Positions 52,282 to 64,000 of a DNA stretch of 64,000 bases are shown piece after piece. Source of the stretch: Serinus canaria (taxonomy: Eukaryota > Chordata > Aves > Passeriformes > Fringillidae); contig NC_066321.1 of the NCBI RefSeq assembly GCF_022539315.1, positions 8,498,824-8,562,823 of the forward strand. Direction: 5' to 3'. The stretch's first letter is position 1. Every line of letters begins with the position of its first letter. The position numbers and the translations under genes are program-made. The notes beneath the pieces are model-generated. The model saw only the letters and a program-made list of their open reading frames with translations. It searched no databases and was not told where the DNA came from.

Positions 52282-52299
52282 TCTGTACAGCTGTACAGA
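52282..52299. repeat. 18-bp perfect palindrome
   Basis: TCTGTACAGCTGTACAGA reads identically on both strands. It contains two CTGTACAG-type units around a central CAGCTG E-box-like core. A perfect palindrome of this length is expected about once in four windows of this size by chance, so it is only mildly notable. Confidence 0.9.
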
Positions 52300-54884
52300 A
52301 TCACCTGTAAGCTGCAGAGATTCCCAGCAGTGCTTTGGGAGGGTAACCTTCAGAGGTGAATGCAGTGGGGTTTTTATGGGCTTTCTGCACTGGGGCAGAA
52401 AGAGAGAAAGCACAACAAGGGCTTCCAGAGCTGCCTGCCATCAGCAGCAAACAAGAGGAACTGCAGGATGCAGTGATGATGGAGCAGTGAATTAGAAACT
52501 TCTCAGACCTTGTATGGGGATTCTCTGCACTTCTCACTACCTGCAGTCTGGGAAAACTGGATATAATGAGTTTCCTCTGCATATTTTAGAATTAGTCTTC
52601 CCAGGTTTCTTACTATATCAGGATCTTTTTCTTTATTTTCTATTAATTTCAATGATTCAGAAGTGAAAAAGTTTGCAGAAGAAAACATATTCAGTGAATA
52701 TTTAAAACCCATCAGTACTTCTGTTTAAAAGAATATGGGTTAAGAACCTTATAAATTCAAATAATAACTCATAAAACCAAAATTTCATCTATAACTTCAG
52801 TGCTTTTTATCAGTTGTTCCTGCTTATATATTTTGCAGCTACTATAGATGTGGAACTGTAAGTATATTTAAGAAATTGGAATATTTTATTTAAATTTCCC
52901 TTGGTTTTGATCTTTAAGTATGTTACTTTAAATTTTTTTCCAGGTGTTCTATCATCTAGTATTAAGGTATTCGTTTATGTACCGCAAGCATATTTTTATG
53001 GCTTGTAAGAGCTCTGAATCTGAGCTTTATCCTTCTTGTCCACAAAACTCACATGGCAAAATGACTGTTCAATGAAAATGCATATAAAATATTCATTGAA
53101 TATGTTTCTGAAAAGAAGTGCATAATTTTTTGTCTTTGGTGAGAAATATTACTTCAAAAACAATCTAAAGGCAAAGGGAATTCCAAACACATATGCTTTA
53201 AAAAGTGATTATTTTCTTTTTAATTCATTTTTTAAGTGAGAACACAGGATTCAAAAGTGGAAATGTAGCCCAGCTTAGCTGAACAGAGGGTAATAAATGC
53301 AGGATTTATAAATGAGGCATGCTTTAAAAACAGAACTGTAAAAAACCACTAAACTGATAGAGATGTACAGAGACCGAGTCTGGGGAATAGATTCAAGCTA
53401 GTCAAAGATTTATAAACATGGGATCATCACCAATACTGCTTATGAGTTGTACAAGTAAAGAAAGTGACCTGGTTCTATGTACAGTGATTTTTACTGTGTC
53501 AAACTATAAATTTCAGAGTCAATAGGGAAGACCATCTTCGTGGGCCAGTTTGTGTTTTCTTTCCACGTGGAACACCATGGGCTGATCAAAATTTCAAAGT
53601 AATTGCTTCACTCACAAGTGTCAGGCCTTTCAAAGGTAATTGTTGAAGCACTGATGTGAAACTGCCCAGAGAGAGTGGCTCCAGGAAGAGGTACACTTAG
53701 AGCAGGAATCTACCATTCCAGTGGGATCTGTGGGTCTGCCATTCCATGTGGGACAGAGCAGAATGGGCCAAGAAATCTTTCAATCCTGTGTTTCTTAGAA
53801 ACAATAAGAAGTTGGTAGTTTTGCACCGGCAGCTCCTTTTGTCAAACCATTTTAAATAAATGACTGAAAACCACATCCAGAATTCTAGCTGGATAATCTC
53901 AAATTTTATCACTAAATTTTGACCTGTTCTGCAAGAGAAACTCAAACATATCCCCTCGAAACTTGGAAACCTTTTGAAGTTTGGTTTGGTTTTTACTTAA
54001 AACCTTAAAGCCTTTAAAATATGAAGGTTTAATTAAACCATTATATTTGGCATACATGGAGTTTTAATGCTGTGTTATTTGAATTCAATAATTTATAGTA
54101 AAATGGATTAATAGTTATTGCAGTGGCCAATATTTTTCAGTGCAGTACCTAAACATCTGCACAAGTGTAGGATGGTGCTGTGCCAAGCTCTATACCAGTG
54201 ACCCTAACACCCAGCCTGAGAGGAAAGAGGGACACAGAATGACCAGTATAACAGGCACCATGAACATTTTTTGTCAGACCAAATACTTCTAGAAGCCTGG
54301 AAGGAAGAAAGTTGTTACATGGAGCTGAGTTTCTGGCTGGCTTCCCACAAATGGAATAGAATATATGGAGAAGACGAAATGAGAATCAAATGTAGACAGA
54401 GTGCTTAATCTTTAAAAAAACACCCCAGAACTCCTTTTTTCCTTAGGAACAGTTAAAATTACACAAATACATTCCTAATATTAGTGGCAAAGTACTTATA
54501 AGAAGTGACTGCTTTGTCACAGTAATATATTTTGTTGTATCTTTATTTTATTCATTACAGTAGTGTCTGGAGAACCCAATTAACAGTCTCCACTGATATT
54601 TGGACTGTTTAAAAACAATTGAACCAAATTATTCTGTGTTAATAAGAGAAATTTAAAGTAGGTATTTTTACTGTGTTATAATGTTTTTCCACTAAAATGA
54701 ATTATTCAATGAAGAAAATCCTTTGTACTTAGGAGGAGAGCACCTGCATGCACCACTGAGAAGAAACTTCATTTTGAGGTACATAGTGAAGGTGTGAAAG
54801 AGAAATATTCTTGTGTAGTGTGTCACTAGCAAAAGGGTGATTTATTCACAAGGAACTTCCATACTGAGTGACTGAGTGATGTAA

Positions 54885-55410
54885 GTCTGTGGGGTCCATT
54901 CATTGTAAATAAGTGTGAAGTGATGTATGTTGGGGAAAATGTACTCTGGGCCATGTAAAATCACTGGTGGACTCTCACTTATCATCAAAAATGAGAGGCC
55001 AAAAAGCAAACCAAATGCTAGGGCTTGTTTGGAAAAGAAAACAAACTAGAGACCTGTGTCATCGTGATGCCTCTGTGCATCCACCATGCTCCCACGTGGT
55101 GAGTATTTTACACAGCTCTGGCCCCTAACCCCCAATCCTTTCATTTAAAGGATTTAAAGGAGAAGCTTCAGAGGACATTAACAACCAGAATTATGGAAAG
55201 TCTACTGTTATTCTGAAAAAAACAATGCCTGAAGAGGTCCATAAACTCATGGAGATCTGGGCTGGATAAGGTAACAAGAGTTGTACACTGTCTTTTCCAA
55301 GGCACCTTAGGAAGCCAGCAAGCAGCAGCTTCAAAAAGAAATAGAAGGAAGTGGTTCTGCATAAAGTGCACAAGGAAGTTGTGGAATCTCCTCGCCTCAG
55401 TTAAAACCAG
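54885..55410 (+). mobile_element. Ancient CR1/L3-type LINE, reverse-transcriptase C-terminal part
   Basis: This is a decayed stretch of LINE ORF2. From 54911 the frame reads 'KCEVMYVGEN', matching the conserved 'KCKVMHIGKNN' step that follows the polymerase core in CR1/L3 elements. About 55010 onward reads 'NQMLGLVWKRKQTRD', matching 'NRMLGIIRKGIENKTE'. Near 55335-55400 the nucleotides match the 'aataaaaggaagtacttcttc…caca…gtggaactccttgcc' segment, with 'LWNLLA' for 'LWNSLP'. Frames shift and stops interrupt between these landmarks, so it is non-functional. The intact enzyme would reverse-transcribe LINE RNA at a nicked target site. Confidence 0.6.
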
Positions 55411-55970
55411 ATGCTCAAAGTTTGGTTATACATTTTGATCCAGTGTCATCATCCTCATCAGCCAGCACTATTTTACACTCCTAGCTTTCTTTTGGAGTGC
55501 CTCCACTTTCTCTGCACTAGTGCACCAGCTGCTGCTTCTACAATTGGAACATACATTTCATCTCAATGAAGCTTGGAGGGTGCAATATTTAAAACAAAGG
55601 CTGAACTGCTTTACTAATTGCAGATTCTGTGTGAATGCTCACAACCAGATCGAAACAACACTATCACAGACTCGTGAATGGTTAGGGAAAGAAAGCCAGG
55701 ACACAAACAAAGCTGAACAGAACTCTCAGCCATTGCTATGTGTTCAGTGCCACACTAAAAATCTTTTATCTTGTCAAAACTATGTCGCTCGGGAACCATG
55801 AAATACTTAGCAGTAAAACAAGCAATCATCAGTCAGACATGAAAAGACAGATCCAAAATGTGTTAAAAATACCTCCAAACTATAAAGAAAAATACTTTAA
55901 ACTGAAAAAAAGCCTGTTGAAAATCTTACTTACAGAAAGATTATAACTGAAGTCAATAAAATTAACTTGC

Positions 55971-56007
55971 ATGAGTAACCCTGGTTTAAATGAGTAACCT
56001 GAGTTTA
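55971..56007 (+). repeat. Two-copy tandem duplication, 19-bp period
   Basis: The 18-base segment ATGAGTAACCCTGGTTTA at 55971 recurs 19 bases later as ATGAGTAACCTGAGTTTA. The copies differ by small changes in the middle. It is a minor local duplication. Confidence 0.7.
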
Positions 56008-59000
56008 CAGTTGAAACAGAGGTGCTGAAAGTCAGACTCCTAAATTATTAGGATAACTTATAAACTGCCAAATACTCTCCAACTGTTCCAGTTCCAATGT
56101 TTACTGAAAAACAGATCTCTTCCTTAGCTACCCCACATGTACTTCTGTTCTGGTGTAGATGCTCCTGGCCAGGTATGAACTCTGTTAAACCCCAGACAGG
56201 CACTGCTGCTGTGTGATAGCTCTCCACAGACTGAGAGAGAAGTGGTTAGTCTCTCTCTAAAATGCAGAAGGCATCAGACTCACCACACTATGATCTGGGT
56301 GAGTCAGAACATCATGAAAGATGCCTAAAATCCCCATAAATTGAAAACATGGAAATAACTGCCTACAGCTGGTCTGTCACAGCCCAGTGTCTTGTCTCCA
56401 AGACTGTTTCAAAGCTGAGGAGGGAATTCTGTCTCCTCCAGCCAGCCCTTGTCCCTCCCAAATGAGAGTCCTACCTGTTCAAACTCTGCGAGCTTTCACC
56501 TTGAGAACATGACATTTTAGAAATGGGAAAACTCCTCCAGGGCATTATGTCTTCCATGACATTCTGGTCAGAAAACAGAGTGCTGTAATTAGATAAATAG
56601 GCAGACAGACTAGACAAGAGACAACCTCAAAACATAAAGGGGGAGGAGGAGAAGATTATAAAGCATAGAATTTGACATACTTGCTGTCTCTCAGTTTTTT
56701 CTGGCATATACAAATCACATTTTAGAGTGACAAATGGATGCACATTAAATTTAAGGACAGCTGAAGCAAGGTAAGAGTAATTTACTCAGCTTGTGACTTC
56801 CACATGTTCTGCATTTTGCTCTGTAGATATCTCTGGGAAAAAAAGAAAATTATTGCATGGAACCCAAATTTCAAAACTATCTTTTCATATTGTACTTAGA
56901 AAGCACCTACCTGTCACTCATGGCACTAAAAGTTACAGGTAGAAAAGATACTGGGGGCACAAAGTGGTTCCTCAAAATATTTGGGCAACTGGAAGCACCA
57001 TGGAAGAATGGATTTGCCTTCTTTATGTCCTTCTGTGAAAAAAAAATAGACAATATAAGAACTTCTTCTCACCAGAGTATTGTTCATGCTGTGGATCAAG
57101 TCAAATTTTCTGTAGACAGATTCAGAGATTAATTCTAATTCTGATTCCCCCTAGTATGATTATTGCAGTTTTTAGGTAACTTGTCATACAAGTCAATTAC
57201 CTCAGGCTGGCTATGTATCAAAAGCTGTTCCTTGGGGATGCTGGAATATGTTTCTTTTTTCCCTTTCCTGTCCTACAACTTTTTTTTTTTTTAATTTCTG
57301 TGTGGAAGCAATTCTAAAGTAGATGTCATTCTGACCTGGAGATCTGGTTGGGGAATTAGATGTTAAAGACTTTGGGGAGGAAAACACTGATTGTTTTAAA
57401 AACTGACTGCTAACTTTCCTTAGTGAGTATTGATGAAACCTCCTCATGGACAGCTTCATAGAATCCAAACTGGAATTTCTCCTTCTACTGTTCCTAGGAG
57501 ATCTGAAGACCACATCTCCCTGCAGCATATCATGAGATAGTAGAGATTCAGGCTGAAGATTCCTCCTCAATTACTTCATGGAGGGGGACCTGTCAGGGAT
57601 GAACAAGAAACACCTTAAAATCCTTAAATACCACCTCAATAGTTAAAAACTACCAAAAGCATAGTTCAGGTGTGAGAATGACAGAGGAGAATCTCTGATT
57701 TGCCTTTTCCTCCTCTGAGTGGCACAGCAGTGTCCTGGGGCTTGGTCCTGCAGCCCAAGGTCATGGAGGAAACTGTCCTGCATTTCTCCCAAGGTAGGTA
57801 AAAACTGTAAAGAGAAACCCACATGGCTCTGCAGAGTGAGAAAATCACAGGTGGCTCAGAAGTGAGTATTTTAGCTTTGGAGTCCCAGAATCTGTAGGAC
57901 AAAGTTCTGAGAATGGGAACATTTCCAGATTTTTTTTTTAAGTTTTAAAAGACTAAGAAAAGTGTTTCAGTTTCATTTCCTCAAATTGAGGTAACTTCTC
58001 TCAGTTGAGCTAAGTCAGGAACAGCTCTAGCTTCTTTACAAAAAAACAAGGGATCTGTGTAAAGGTTAGCTACAAAGGAGAAAATAAATAATTCTCAGTG
58101 TAATTTCTGGCTGGTACACACATTATCCTCCCTGATACTGCTTTGACAAGGTTTCTAGCAAATCTTTAGAAATTACCTTTTCACTATTCCTGAAGGAAAT
58201 TTTGAAGTCTATAAATGGTAATTTTAGTGCAAAACACATTCTGTGAACTGCTTTTATGCTGAAATGTGAATGTTTTAAACCTTTTCCCATGCTGGGTAGT
58301 GAGAAAGATCTCTTTATATTAATTCAGACTTCATAGATGTCACATGATAGGAACACATTCCAAAAGTTAAGATACAAGATTATTCTTTAACCATAGAACA
58401 AACCAACAGGAATTTTAATCAAGACAATATCCAATAATGACTGAATGTTTTTGGAGGCGATCCAGAATACACATTTGGGAATTTTAATCTTGACTGCCTT
58501 TGAATTTTGTAAAAAATATTTTTAAAGTTTGGGGAATATGCCACTCCAGCTGATTCCAGAAACGAGCCATCTAAGGTATTAAAGTGTTTCATCTGTTCAG
58601 ACATTGAATATTGCAAATCTGTTTCAGTAATTCATACCAGATAAGTTTGCAATGAATGGGCTAAGTGAAGAAACTTGTTTCCCTTAAAGTAGAAGAGCGA
58701 GTCAGAAATGGAAGAGGATATAACTGAGCCAAGCTTTTGTTTTTAAATCTTCCTCATATTTCAGAAAATATTAAAGCAACTGATTTTCTTAACTTCTCAT
58801 CAGCTAATTTAAAATGATTGAAACTCTGCTGTTAGCAGCGCTGTGACAAACTGAAATTTCTTGCACTCTGTGTTTCCACATGTGTATAGATTCATCTGTG
58901 TTTCTGCATATTTATTATGATTGAAGTGTTCAGAAAATTGCAATCACTGTTTTGCAGAAGGATCATGTTATCTTCAAAATATATGTGTTGGTATATCATG

Positions 59001-60090
59001 ATTTTAATGCTCCAACCCACATGTGTTGTGTTTTGTTTGGGCTTTTTCCACCTAAAGCAGATTCCAACAGGCTTTACTGAGTTCTCTGAAATGCTATTGT
59101 AAACTTTGACAGTACTAAACTATATATATTATCACTAAATTATTGGCTTATCTGTCCCACAACTTCCATTTAGAGTAATTTTATATGCGGCCAATTTAAA
59201 ACAATTTGAGAAAATGAATCCATCTAAATTGCTCATTTGAAGCTTGCACAAGGTCTCATTTGAAATATCAATATCAATGAGAGATGAGATTTTCGGCAGA
59301 AGGGGATTTAGCCTTCTTAGAATTAACAAAAATGGGCATTTTAGAGAGCTGGTAATCTTCCCTTTCTAAGAAGAACCACCTTCAGCTATTTTGAGAACTG
59401 GATATGATGGTAACTAATATTTTAGTAGAAAAAAATGGCAAAAGTATTTGTACTTTTGTTCTTTTTTGTATTAATATAAATTCCCATTCCTTTGTTTTCT
59501 CCTTGTAGCCAATAGCACAACTCAATCTTCTCTGTGCAGTGAAAGTTTAAAAGCCTAATTCTGTAAGTCATAAAACAAACTAAGCACAGAAAGGAATTTA
59601 CAGTATGTTAAAAGAATAGGAGAAGAGGCTAATAGAGTTGTATACATTTCAAGGATAGATATAATCAAGTGTGTACAATATAAAGCAGAAGGTTCATAAT
59701 GATTGAAAAAGGAGAAGGGAAAAAAAACCTATTTTGTAGTAGCTGCATGAACTCTGGCTGAACCTTGCTATTTGGCAGCCTCCAGTAAGGACAGCCTAAG
59801 ATGAGGCATTAGGGTTTGAATCTGAGAAGTTGACATCAAGCAGACAGCAAGACATGATATCTTATTTTCCTGAGCTATGCTGACACAAATTGAACTCCAC
59901 TTATTATTTTCTTATGCCAGTAAAGTTGCATTTGGCGTTTAAGCATTTTGCTTGCAGATGTTGGAGTGCTGGTTGTCTTAATTTAAATAATTTGCAGATT
60001 GTTTGGTAGTATTAAAAGATAGAAACTCATTCTTCATATGAGTCCAATTTTATAAGCTTTACTTTTTCTCTGACCTTGTGCAAGGTAAGA

Positions 60091-60160
60091 ATTTGATATT
60101 AAATCCAAGCAGCCCAAGGGTACAAAGCCAGTATTCTGTGCTATTCAAAACTGGGAGTAG
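60091..60160 (-). mobile_element. Possible MIR-type SINE relic, antisense
   Basis: The plus-strand blocks 'attaaatccaagcagcccaa', 'gggtacaaagccagta' and 'attcaaaactggga' follow the order of antisense MIR (gttaaatgacttgcccaaggtcacacagccagtaagtggc…gattcaaactcagg). The similarity is diverged but colinear for about 70 bases. Confidence 0.42.
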
Positions 60161-61309
60161 AGAAAACTTGCTTTGAGCTATTTAACTGGTAGATATGTGA
60201 AAAAAATATGAAAATTCTTCAAAATTATCCAAGCTAAAGAAAATGAGACTGTTATTTCTTTGTCAGGCAACATAAATCATAGCAATAATACAGAACATAA
60301 ATGAAATAGCAATTAGTTAAATGTTTCTAGCGTATTCCTCATTCTTTAAGGGAGTTATATATCAAGAATAACATCTATCCCTTCTCACAGAACTGAAGGA
60401 ATAGGTGAATGGTTGTCATTATTTCTGTACACGGGATGCTTGAACATTTTCAGGTTTCCCATACAGATGTTAGACTTTCCCTTAAAGAAAAATAACAAAT
60501 ACTCTTTTCTCTTGTATCTTCTGTCGCTGTTATTTCCTTGTTCCCATTTATAGACAAAACATTCTGAGAGAATTCTAGTGATTTTTGTGAGAAGAGAATA
60601 AGATGTCAGTTTACATTACAACCCCCCAGGGTAAATGGAGAGAATTCATAAAGGTTTAGAAAAAATGTAGCGCTTTATAATGAAATGTACTTCACGTAAT
60701 TTATGACTGCACAGTTAGAGTGTAGTCTTTCTGTTCCATTTTTTCCCGTGCTGCCTACAAATACTTAACAATTGTCATGGGGAAAAAATACTTTATCACT
60801 TATTGAGAAGCAATCTGACTTGTTTTCATGTCATTTTGCCAAAAGAGTTATCTTGGAGAAGTACATGGCCACTCTGTCAGATTCTGCTAACGACCTATGG
60901 ACGTGATGCTGGGACCTGAGGCAGAGGAGATCAGGTGCAGCCCTGCTGAGAGATCCACCAGGGCCCTCTTCATATCCCTCTTTTTCCTACCTGAACAACC
61001 AGAAGTCATAAATTCTGTCCACAACCACAAAAAGCCTTGAAATCACCTGAAAAACATTTAGGATGGTTAATCGCAGGAAAATCTCAAAGTTTTTGTGACA
61101 AGAGACAATTGGGCCTGCTCTGTCTTAAATCCAAGTTAAATATCACCATGCAAAATTATTTAGCTAGATTGCAATGAGTCACTCATGAAAAATGGGAAGA
61201 TATATGTCAAATCACAATGTGTGTCTTAACTAAAGGGACATTTGAGTGGGATTTGATAGATTGCCCAGAAAGTCATTGAAAAAATTGTATGTCTGTTGGA
61301 CTACCAGGG

Positions 61310-62050
61310 ATTAATGACAACAATTAAGGATTACACAGACAATGCAGAAAAAATTAAATTATTTATTTGACTTTGTCGTTACCACAGATGATGTTTGTGA
61401 CACATTTTCTCTTTTCTGGAAATAAGGATCAGATACTGTCAGAGGCTGCAATAGCAGCAGAGGACATACTCGAACAGAAGGAAAGAATTAGAGAACCACC
61501 AGCTATTGAAATGGCAGAGTATATTTCCAGGGCTTCCAAAGGAGCTTAAGAATGAAATGGTTGAACTGCTAAAAGCTCTAAAATTCAGGCTCATTAAAAT
61601 CAACTACTGTGCCTGATCACCAGTGACTATCTTTAATAAGAGAGCTACAGATGATCCTGGGAATTGAACACCAATTTCTTTTCTTAATGCCAGGGGTATT
61701 GTGAAACAAAAATAAATAAATGGGAATCATAGTAGAATAAAGACAGTGTCTACTTGGCAAAGAAAAACACACCTCCTTACTGTATTAGAGTTTTTCAGGC
61801 ACATTGTTCACAAAGAAAAAAAATAATTTAAAACACCTTTGACAATGCTCTGAAGAGATTATTGAGAAGTGGCCAAAGAAAAAGAGACTAAATCATTTCA
61901 AGGATCAAAGCCTGGCAGTTCATCTACACAAGGACTGTGAGCACTTCACAGGGGGTCACTTCTAAACTCCTTTTGTGGGTGCTCCTAATGAACAAGTGGA
62001 AAATTATTTAAGTGATGCTTCACTAGTACAGAAGTGGATGGAGAAGGGGG
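61310..62050 (+). mobile_element. Ancient CR1/L3-type LINE, reverse-transcriptase N-terminal part
   Basis: A decayed LINE ORF2 segment. Near 61340 it reads 'DNAEK', then, after a one-base expansion in an A-run, 'KLNYLFDFVVTTDDVCD'. This matches the 'DAEKLNEYFASVFTAEDVG' step just before the polymerase domain of CR1/L3 elements. At 61545-61570 it matches 'leu-lys-asn-glu…glu-leu-leu', at 61655-61710 the 'RGDPGNYRPVSLTS.PGK' segment at nucleotide level ('gatcctgggaattgaacacc', 'atgccaggggt'), and at 61740-61815 the segment before 'LLEFFE'. Frameshifts and stops are frequent, and similarity fades after about 62000. It is an inactive relic. Confidence 0.55.
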
Positions 62051-62054
62051 GAGC

Positions 62055-63535
62055 TAAGCCAATTGTTCAGTAAATTAATCAGTGATCTCCAGAAACCTGG
62101 AGATGTTATAATAAGGGAACATAATTTAATGTACTATTGGTTTAGGTAGTTATGTAAAAATTAAGACCTTGTATTTAAAGCACCAACATCAATTTAATGT
62201 AGACTGGAAAAGCAGAGACTTGTAGCATTCAGATATCCCAGGGCTGGGATCAAAATAAACTCACACATCATGGCTCTTGTGGCTTTTACTTTCCAGCAGG
62301 AATTGCTCCATGCTATTAATGGCCAAAAGGACCTACAGTTAAACTCAAAATAGAAATGTAGAAAACAGCTGTGTTTTCTGCAGCAGAGATGAGCTTAGCT
62401 GAAAACCAGTGCACTAGACAGAGGGAGTTTATCTGGAGAATATATAAGAAAGGCAAACTTGGTATGCAACACATTTCTTCCAGAAAACCATATTGCATGG
62501 TGAGTGCAGGAATGTTGCTCTTCCATTTCTTCCTCTTCCATTACTTCAAGTCACACCAAAATAAATTAAGTTGCAGATCTATTGTTAAACTTAAGTCAAA
62601 CTAGCTATGGGTTTTCCTAAATTTTTTTCCATCTTAATTTTTTTTTTTTAGCCTATATATGCTGTACTTTGCAGTCAACTCTGGTCAAGCTTTCAAACAT
62701 AGCATGGAGCTAATGAATTACTTCTGTATTCAGTCACTTAGACTTCATGAATCCGTCATCTCCTCCTGAAAACTGCTCTGGTCTGGATCTTTAACTAGTG
62801 TAAATTAGCACTGTGCCAAGAGAGACCTGAGATACAGTACTGTGCAAAAGTCAGGGACCCAGCACTGCAGTTCTGGGCCACTATTACTACAGTGCCATTT
62901 CTAAGTGTTACACATCAGAATGATAACATAAGGTAGATCATCTACAAAAAGAAATATAAAATTTTCTTCTTATTTATGAAAGTTTCCCTCTTTCTTGTCA
63001 AATCTATTAATCTAAGACAGTGCCCTGTGAATAGTATAGTTTGGGTAATACTAATTTATTTTATGTGATTTGTGCTTATAATATAAGAAATAATGGGAAA
63101 ATATGGAAACTGATTTTTTTGTTGTTTTTGCTAGCATATTCTTTGTTCCTAAAATTTTATTATCAAACTCATTTCTACTTTTCCAGTAGAAGACTACTTC
63201 AAGCCACAGGTTTTTATTCCTTGGAAGCCTTTTTCTGCAGTTTGCAGCACTCCAGGCCATGAATTTAGGCTGCATCTTTGTTGCACCCCTCGGGTGTAAC
63301 ACACCAAGCACAAAACCATGGCAGTGCTAGTAGAGAGCCAGCCAAGAAAAACAGAAATGCAGCAGGAAGGAACCAAAAAGAAAACCCTCATGTATCCTGT
63401 CCTTGCCTTTAGCAAAAATACTGCAAGCTGCTCTGATCCCTCCAAGACAGTGTGTATGGAAAATCTTGGGAAGGGCTGTGCTCAATCCTACACTCTGTTT
63501 GTTTAAATTTATAAATATCATAAAATCAAAGCTAT
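62055..63535. other. Non-coding stretch with no recognisable gene
   Basis: Apart from a poly-T run ending near 62650 (just before 'agcc'), I see no recognisable feature. Open frames (such as 63041-63262 plus and 63051-63311 minus) overlap on opposite strands and contain no domain. Confidence 0.65.
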
Positions 63536-63540
63536 TTAAT

Positions 63541-63695
63541 TGCTGGGTACCCCAGCTGGTTAGAGCATGCTGTTAATAGCACCAAGGTTTGTGGATTTGA
63601 TCTCTGTATGGGTCATCCACTTAAGAGCTGGATTTGACAATACTTGTGGGTCTCTCCCAACTCAAAATATTCAATGGTTCTGTGATTATTCTTCA
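63541..63695 (+). mobile_element. tRNA-Ile-derived SINE with CR1 tail (TguSINE1-like)
   Basis: The first ~75 bases align along their whole length with a tRNA-Ile(AAT) gene. A D-arm/A-box region 'cagctggttagagcatg' is followed by an anticodon-arm stretch 'ctgttaatagcaccaagg', a T-arm/B-box stretch 'gtggatttgatctctgta' and an acceptor end 'tgggtca'. Several differences are CpG-decay type changes from the tRNA. The tail 'tgtgggtctctcccaactc' then 'aatggttctgtgatt' is the CR1 LINE 3' end that CR1 reverse transcriptase recognises, so the element was mobilised in trans. This head-and-tail combination is that of TguSINE1, described in zebra finch and found in songbirds. The decayed B-box suggests it is no longer transcribed by RNA polymerase III. 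Confidence 0.85.
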
Positions 63696-63699
63696 AATT

Positions 63700-64000
63700 A
63701 CTCACCTTCTTTATAAGAACTTGGCATTTGTACTTCTGGAATTGTTATGGCTTCTCTGGAAGCAAAGCTGAGTTCCTGCCCTGTGAAAGGCTCCTCTTCC
63801 CTACCATATCCCCTCTACTTTCTCCCTTCCTCTCATTCCATCCCCAGGCTGTGCTGCCCTCACACTGCAAATTTTGTCCATGTTACATCTTGTACATGAT
63901 CCAGGTCATAAAACAATCTCTGAAATCCTGCTATTCCTTGAGGATCATCATCTCCAAAACCAATATTCCTAGAGGATCCCTTTTCCCTCCATGGCAGTCA
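63700..64000. other. Non-coding end of window
   Basis: About 300 bases after the SINE, with pyrimidine-rich patches near 63785-63850. No gene, RNA or repeat is recognised. Any feature here may continue beyond the window. Confidence 0.6.

Larger units (their letters stand above)
46345..54870. other. Largely non-coding stretch
   Basis: Apart from a CR1-type LINE 3' end (47340-47530) and weak candidate exons on the minus strand (50355-50518, 50889-50968 and 52541-52720), I see no recognisable gene. The candidate exons have splice-like ends, but three of the four do not share compatible phases. An 18-bp perfect palindrome lies at 52282-52299. The frame at 49538-49804 (plus, 88 codons) is moderately GC-rich and shows no domain. 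Confidence 0.6.
55415..61300. other. Non-coding stretch with no recognisable gene
   Basis: No gene recognised. It includes a 19-bp tandem duplication at 55971-56007, a poly-T run near 57280-57292 and a MIR relic at 60091-60160. Open frames such as 57211-57570 (minus, 119 codons) are basic and serine-rich but match nothing I know. Nothing else is visible. Confidence 0.65.

Noticed and set aside
1..64000. CRISPR arrays, operons, prophage or bacterial mobile elements
   Set aside because: No regularly spaced direct repeats, no long contiguous coding frames, and composition and repeats are those of a vertebrate nuclear genome.
1..64000. Endogenous retrovirus or LTR element
   Set aside because: I saw no paired long terminal repeats, no primer-binding site and no gag, pol or env-like reading frame. 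A library search could still find a diverged solo LTR.

Overview
This window looks like vertebrate nuclear DNA, most likely from a passerine bird. The base composition is AT-rich and CpG-depleted. Reading frames are short and broken, poly-A/poly-T runs are scattered throughout, and no prokaryotic gene organisation is present. The best taxonomic clue is at 63541-63695: a SINE whose head is a decayed tRNA-Ile gene and whose tail has the CR1 LINE 3' end. This is the architecture of TguSINE1, known from songbirds. The other interspersed repeats are old: MIR-type SINE relics and pieces of an ancient CR1/L3-type LINE. I saw no clear young CR1 copy and no recognisable endogenous retrovirus.

I recognise no protein-coding gene. 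The window is best read as intergenic or deep-intronic sequence. From left to right: 1-5.6 kb is non-coding, with two MIR-like relics and two hairpins; 5.7-12.3 kb is non-coding, with one MIR-like relic and an AT-rich block around 7.4-7.6 kb that could be a conserved element; 12.4-23.4 kb is non-coding, with several mononucleotide tracts and the longest open frame (15872-16441), which looks accidental; 23385-23702 is a long AGGAG pentanucleotide array; 23.7-34.3 kb is non-coding, with one candidate non-coding exon near 29.85 kb; 34.3-34.56 kb has a small CpG cluster ending in a perfect alternating purine-pyrimidine tract; 34.6-46 kb is non-coding, with a poly-T-bounded GC-rich block at 38.7 kb and a MIR relic at 44.1 kb; 46-52.7 kb has weak candidate exons on the minus strand and a CR1-type 3' end at 47.3-47.5 kb; 54.9-55.4 kb and 61.3-62.05 kb are decayed LINE reverse-transcriptase segments; 63.5-63.7 kb is the tRNA-Ile/CR1 SINE.

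I found no convincing undescribed biological system. The observations most worth checking are the pentamer array, the alternating purine-pyrimidine tract with its CpG cluster, the phase-compatible pair of candidate minus-strand exons (50355-50518 and 46152-46279), and the short perfect hairpin at 5627-5657. All repeat identifications rest on remembered consensus patterns, not on a database search.
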